NCBI RefSeq assembly: GCF_001456025.1
Contig: NZ_LMTZ01000138.1
Location: forward strand, 34,536-67,817
DNA: 33,282 nucleotides
Reading direction: 5' to 3'
Source: Mastigocoleus testarum BC008
GTDB lineage: Bacteria; Cyanobacteriota; Cyanobacteriia; Cyanobacteriales; Nostocaceae
The notes under the pieces were generated by a model. That model was not told where the DNA came from, searched no databases, and was given only the letters and a program-made list of their open reading frames with translations. The position numbers were made by a program, and so were the translations under genes. Below are positions 29,950 to 33,282 of the stretch, one piece after another (the first letter of the stretch is position 1; every line of letters begins with the position of its first letter).

Positions 29950-30789
29950 TCAATTTTGTGTTGTCAAAAATGAAGCTATAATCCGGTTAAATTCTTCTGG
30001 TTGTGTTAAAAAACACCAGTGATTTCCAGGGGCTTGACAAATCTGTAAATTTTTAAGAAATTTTTTGTAAGGTTGTAACTGCCATGACATACGATTAACA
30101 CCTTTTTCTGGCTGGATTAAAAGGCTAGGGATATCAATTTTTTTTGTCAAACCTGCTACTTGCATCACTTCCGAAAAGATTCCATCGCGAGCAGCAGTCG
30201 TAAACTTACTACCCCAGTTACCATCGCTTTTTAGTTCGATTCCTGCTTCAAATACTTGTTGCTGTAAAGTACTCCATCCCTGGTACTGATTTAATTGTCT
30301 TGCTTGGTTTTCAGCTGCTTCGTAACTCGTAAATGGTCCCATACCTTTGAGGAAAGGTAAAACTTGATAGAGAAAGGGAAAGGTAATTTTCAGGAAGCTA
30401 GGCATTTTCCAAATAAAAATTGGATCCACCAAAACCATACTATGCAAACGTTGGGGGTTTTGTGTTGCCCAAATGGCAGCTAATTTTCCACTCCAGGAAT
30501 GAGCTACTACCTGAGTAGTAGACCACCCCAAACTATCCATCAGCGCTTCGAGGTCTGCAATCCCGGTTGCAAAACTATAGTTATCTTTTGGTTTGCTGCT
30601 GTCACCATGACCGCGCATATCCGGGGCAACAATGTGATAATCTTGAGCCAAATATTCTCCCAAACTAGACCAGACTAAAGCATGATCGGCTAAACCATGT
30701 AGTAACAATAAGGGCGTTTTACCTTTATTCCATTCCAGATAGGAAAGTTGAATGTCGGAATGGGAGAAAGTTTTACGTACGGGCTCCAT
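29950..30789 (-). CDS. Alpha/beta hydrolase
   Basis: A 279-residue cytosolic alpha/beta-hydrolase. The oxyanion strand LLLLHGLADHALVW (27-40), the cap-side VAPDMRGHGDSSKP (54-67), the nucleophile elbow AHSWSG with S98, the acid region VLVDPIF and the C-terminal histidine in APGNHWCF are all present, so it looks catalytically competent. The substrate is unknown; esterase, haloperoxidase-like or lipase-type reactions fit. It lies upstream of the degenerate kinase gene on the same strand, about 150 bp away, without proof of an operon. The ATG at 30789 starts a protein whose first strand (RKTFSHSDIQLSYLEW) is as expected for the fold. Confidence 0.85.
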   Translation of the reverse strand: MEPVRKTFSHSDIQLSYLEWNKGKTPLLLLHGLADHALVWSSLGEYLAQDYHIVAPDMRGHGDSSKPKDNYSFATGIADLEALMDSLGWSTTQVVAHSWSGKLAAIWATQNPQRLHSMVLVDPIFIWKMPSFLKITFPFLYQVLPFLKGMGPFTSYEAAENQARQLNQYQGWSTLQQQVFEAGIELKSDGNWGSKFTTAARDGIFSEVMQVAGLTKKIDIPSLLIQPEKGVNRMSWQLQPYKKFLKNLQICQAPGNHWCFLTQPEEFNRIIASFLTTQN

Positions 30790-30920
30790 ATCAGTTGTTT
30801 AATCCTTAGACTCAATCAGTGCTAATAAGATTAGACAATCAATCAATTAAATATATCCCCAAATAGAAAGAGGTAGGAAAAGATATTTTTTTAGTTGGAC
30901 ATTTGATTTGTAATAGTTGC

Positions 30921-31010
30921 AAGCGCCGACGCGTTCGTGGAACATTTCTGAGCGTATCACAATCTGCTTCCGCTACGCGCCACCCTATGGCTTTGACTCC
31001 ACACCACAAC
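30921..31010. repeat. Short GC-rich repeat fragment
   Basis: GCGCCGACGCGTTCG, CGCTACGCGCC and nearby TGGCTTTGACTCCACACC look like pieces of the palindromic repeats in the two large blocks. They lie in a 275-bp gap (30790-31064) that otherwise has nothing; a 68-codon frame across it is a by-product of the repeat. Confidence 0.4.
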
Positions 31011-31064
31011 AGTGGCAAACGTATCGGAAAAATAAATATAACCAAATAATGGTACTATCTTAAA

Positions 31065-31514
31065 CTAATCAACTTCTACCATATTTGTGAAGTCTTCTAC
31101 AGGTAAAGCCTGTTTCTCTGCTACTAATTGTTTGAGCTGATTTTCTAATTTTGAGCGCTCTGCACGACATTCTTCTAACTCTTTATTTTCCCCAATCAGA
31201 CCTAATTTTTCCAAAAAAATGGGTAAAGGTAAACCAACAACCTTTGCTAATTGATTTAATTCACCCCATTTGAGTTCATCAACTTCTCCATCCCTCAATA
31301 ACCATAGTCCTGCATTACTCAAGCCGGATTGAGCCCGCAAGGCTTTCCAATTAGAAATACCCCGTTGCTTCATTAATTCTAGGAGTATTTGATCGTTTCT
31401 ATTACCCTTTGCATAAACCGTTCCAAATAGAAGTCGAAGTGCAGCGATCGCAAGTACTAAACTTGTCGAACAAGCAAGTAGAAAGTAAACAAAATTTAAA
31501 TTGTTGGGTATCAT
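31065..31514 (-). CDS. Membrane-anchored helix-turn-helix (XRE-like) protein
   Basis: A 149-residue protein: a membrane span at about residues 8-30 (VYFLLACSTSLVLAIAALRLLFG), an XRE-like helix-turn-helix at about 42-100 (LLELMKQRGISNWKALRAQSGLSNAGLWLLRDGEV, WGELNQLAKVVGLPLPIFLEKL), then a coiled coil at about 105-135 (KELEECRAERSKLENQLKQLV). Similar anchor-HTH-coiled-coil N-termini occur in cyanobacterial proteins sometimes annotated as GrpE-like, but no GrpE beta domain follows here, so this could be a short relative or a truncated copy. Whether it binds DNA is unknown. It has a HIP1 site near 31445. Confidence 0.6.
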   Translation of the reverse strand: MIPNNLNFVYFLLACSTSLVLAIAALRLLFGTVYAKGNRNDQILLELMKQRGISNWKALRAQSGLSNAGLWLLRDGEVDELKWGELNQLAKVVGLPLPIFLEKLGLIGENKELEECRAERSKLENQLKQLVAEKQALPVEDFTNMVEVD

Positions 31515-32100
31515 AGTACTGTATTTTTTATCTGCGCCTTGATTTTACCTGGGTACATTTTGCAGCATAAATGCAGTTAAACAAAACATCACGATAAAAT
31601 TAAAGCTTCTTAATTCTTTTAAGAAAAAATCTTTGAATAAAAACTTACTTTATCAAACGTTAATATAAGTTTTCCAGTATATGCCTCATGTCAAGAAATT
31701 ATAGAAAATGGGGATTATAAGTTTGTCAGAATTTACATGAAGATATAAGCGCCCCAGGAGGACGAAATCAAAAGTTATTAGCGCAAGCGCGTAGGCGTAC
31801 CAGATTGGCTATAGTTTAAAGAGAATCCCATTTTATTTATTAGCTTGGGTTCCAATAGAATCAAATCTCTTCTTAGAACGCTCATTTAAAGAAAATCCTC
31901 AGTTTTGTCATTTTCTTGGAGCTATCCAACAGCGAACAAGCAGCTATTGCTCTTCCCGAAATTACATCAGTATCATATACGAAAAAAGTGACAATTTTGT
32001 GACAAAATGTTTCAAGAAAATAAAAAATATGGTTTTATTTCCACTATCGATCAGATGTAGACATTCAATTTAGAATTAGCATCCAAAAATAATACAACAG
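31515..32100. other. Intergenic region, about 590 bp
   Basis: Contains a small GC-rich repeat (GCGCAAGCGCGTAGGCGTACC, 31771-31791 region) and an open frame from about 31780 to 32060 on the plus strand (PFYLLAWVPIESNLFLERSFK and onward) with no credible start or family. It may be a decayed gene. No RNA gene recognised. Confidence 0.4.
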
Positions 32101-32151
32101 ATATTGGGGGTCCAAGGTTAAGAATTAGTTCTTAACCTTAGACCCCAATAT
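32101..32151 (-). terminator. Long inverted repeat, likely terminator
   Basis: TATTGGGG-TC-AAGGTTAAGAA pairs with its complement over a TTAG loop in a stem of more than 20 bp, with one bulged G and one C-A mismatch. It lies 19 bp after the nitroreductase remnant's stop on the minus strand, where a terminator for the former gene would be. The near-perfect symmetry would work in either direction. Confidence 0.65.
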
Positions 32152-32170
32152 TTAGTTTCTAATCCTTAAT

Positions 32171-32353
32171 TTAGTCGATATAATCTACTACACCTTCAGT
32201 AGGATAGCGGACTTTAGGGCTAGTTGCATACTTGTCATCAGCTGCGCGATAACCTGCTGGACAAACAACCACAGACTGATATCCTTGTGCGGGAAGTCCT
32301 AAAACTTCATCGTATTTATCGGGGACAAAACCTTCCATCGGACAGGTATCAAC
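32171..32353 (-). pseudogene. Nitroreductase family remnant (C-terminal 60 residues)
   Basis: The minus-strand frame reads VDTCPMEGFVPDKYDEVLGL, then PAQGYQSVVVCPAGYRAADD and KYATSPKVRYP, ending at the stop at 32171. This is the conserved C-terminus of NfsB-type, FMN-dependent NAD(P)H nitroreductases of about 200 residues. Homology begins at the VDTC codon (about 32353); before it the frame meets a stop within a few codons, and the FMN-binding N-terminal two thirds are gone. The 5' portion was removed by a deletion whose end lies about 110 bp upstream of the spondin gene. The preserved part has no internal stop, so the loss may be recent. Confidence 0.8.
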
Positions 32354-32460
32354 GTGATGATTTTGCAAGATTCAGTAAATTCTTACCTATTTCTCAGGAA
32401 TTATTCATTTAGGTAGTATTCCATAGTTGATACTGGTTAAATGATAGATGATAGTTAAAA

Positions 32461-33252
32461 ATGGTACAAAAAAGAGTTAAAGTTACTATTGAAAATCTTG
32501 CACCAGAACAAGGTACTCTTCTTACTCCTGTTTGGGCTGGCTTTCACAATGGAGAATTTGATACATATGACCGTGGTAGACCAGCATCTCCAGGTTTAGA
32601 GAGTCTTGCGGAAGATGGTAACACAACTTTAATTTCTCAAGAGTTCCTGCAAAGTGGAGATGGTTCACTCGATATTACAATCGCTGGTCCCAACGGAGTT
32701 GCACCTGGACCAATCGATCCTGGGGAGATTACAAGTACAACTGTGACTCTGGATAGTGAGAACCCTAACAGTCAGTATTTTTCTTTTGCTTCGATGGTCC
32801 TTCCCTCCAATGATGCATTTGTAGCAAATGGAAATCCTGAAGCAATTAAAATTTTTGATGATGAGGGAAATTTTATTGGAGCAGACTTTATTATTGCTGG
32901 GAACCAAGTTTTAGATGCTGGTACGGAAGTTAATGATGAAGCAGAGAATAGTACTGCTTTCTTTGGTCACAGGGAACCAAATACTGGAGTAGATGAAAAT
33001 GGAGTAGTGCGATCGCACCCAGGTTTTATCGAAGGTGGAAGAATTTTAAGCGCCGATAATTTTGCGAATGCAGATTTTACCGAGCCAGGTTATCAGCTTG
33101 CTCGTATTACTATCTCTCCTGATGATGAACCTCTCCCAAGTGACGACAATGTTGAAATTCTCGAACCAGAAGAATTTCCCGGTGCTGGAATTGCTGAAGA
33201 ACCAGTCGTTATACCAATTCTCTATGAAGATGCATATAATAATGCTTCATAA
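32461..33252 (+). CDS. Spondin domain-containing protein
   Basis: A 263-residue protein, mostly a spondin_N domain (about residues 5-215): VKVTIENLAPEQGTLLTPVWAGFH, FDTYDRGRPASPGLESLAEDG, YFSFASMVLPSNDAFVANG, NFIGADFIIAG, VLDAGTEVNDE and NTGVDENG. These are familiar from bacterial extracellular spondin proteins, which often bind surfaces or ions. The protein is very acidic, and its tail (EDEPLPSDDN..., ILYEDAYNNAS) shows no PEP-CTERM or sortase signal. No N-terminal signal peptide is present, which is unexpected for a secreted family; ATG 32461 may not be the only start, but no hydrophobic leader lies upstream in frame. The intact gene lies beside the nitroreductase remnant. Confidence 0.85.
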   Translation: MVQKRVKVTIENLAPEQGTLLTPVWAGFHNGEFDTYDRGRPASPGLESLAEDGNTTLISQEFLQSGDGSLDITIAGPNGVAPGPIDPGEITSTTVTLDSENPNSQYFSFASMVLPSNDAFVANGNPEAIKIFDDEGNFIGADFIIAGNQVLDAGTEVNDEAENSTAFFGHREPNTGVDENGVVRSHPGFIEGGRILSADNFANADFTEPGYQLARITISPDDEPLPSDDNVEILEPEEFPGAGIAEEPVVIPILYEDAYNNAS

Positions 33253-33282
33253 AATAGAGCTTCAAGGATAAAATCATAGCTT

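Noticed and set aside
30839..31045. 68-codon minus-strand ORF
   Set aside because: Much of it is translated from a GC-rich repeat fragment; the arginine-rich middle is a by-product of that repeat.

Overview
The window looks like chromosomal DNA from a filamentous, probably Nostocales-type, cyanobacterium. The evidence is the frequent HIP1 octamer GCGATCGC (for example near 627, 736, 5395, 12975, 16833, 20873, 33009), short heptamer tandem repeats, clusters of GC-rich palindromic repeats in an AT-rich background, and characteristic families: a CBS-CP12 fusion, DUF4330, a Nif11-like peptide, a 4-Cys Ser/Thr kinase and a PAS-rich hybrid histidine kinase. No rRNA, tRNA or CRISPR array was recognised. 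All assignments come from reading the sequence and from family knowledge; no search was run.

Layout. 1-1.4 kb: fabG (minus) diverges from a thioredoxin. 2.1-6.3 kb: a membrane-anchored pentapeptide-repeat protein, the CBS-CP12 protein (Calvin-cycle control), a structured-RNA remnant joined to the C-terminal end of an IscB-type nuclease, a saccharopine-dehydrogenase-like protein and a DUF4330 protein. 6.3-12 kb: two blocks of palindromic repeats flank a large CBS/PAS hybrid histidine kinase and a Nif11-like peptide. The second block interrupts or follows a truncated ORF, and a second, solitary copy of the structured RNA lies at 11744. 12-18 kb: a B12-binding radical SAM protein converges on lon; a phosphoribosyltransferase is followed by an alpha/beta-hydrolase-like protein that seems to have lost its catalytic residues. 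18-25 kb: a run of hairpins resembling an IS200/IS605 end, an LCP-family protein divergent from manC, an ABC1/UbiB kinase-like protein, and an ABC-2 exporter ATPase and permease. 25-30.8 kb (all minus): a holin-like small membrane protein downstream of an Amidase_3 amidase, a membrane protein, a degenerate 4-Cys kinase whose last codons lie in a tandem repeat, and an alpha/beta hydrolase. 31-33.3 kb: a membrane-anchored HTH protein, the tail of a nitroreductase gene, and a spondin-domain protein.

The genes do not form one pathway. Themes that recur are energy or redox sensing (thioredoxin, CBS-CP12, CBS sensor kinase), envelope and polysaccharide work (LCP, ManC, ABC-2 exporter, amidase/holin-like pair) and decay of mobile elements. 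The strongest candidates for something undescribed are the two covarying RNA hairpin elements (3945 and 11744), the probable pseudoenzyme beside the phosphoribosyltransferase, the probable pseudokinase, and the solitary Nif11-like peptide with a cysteine-free tail.
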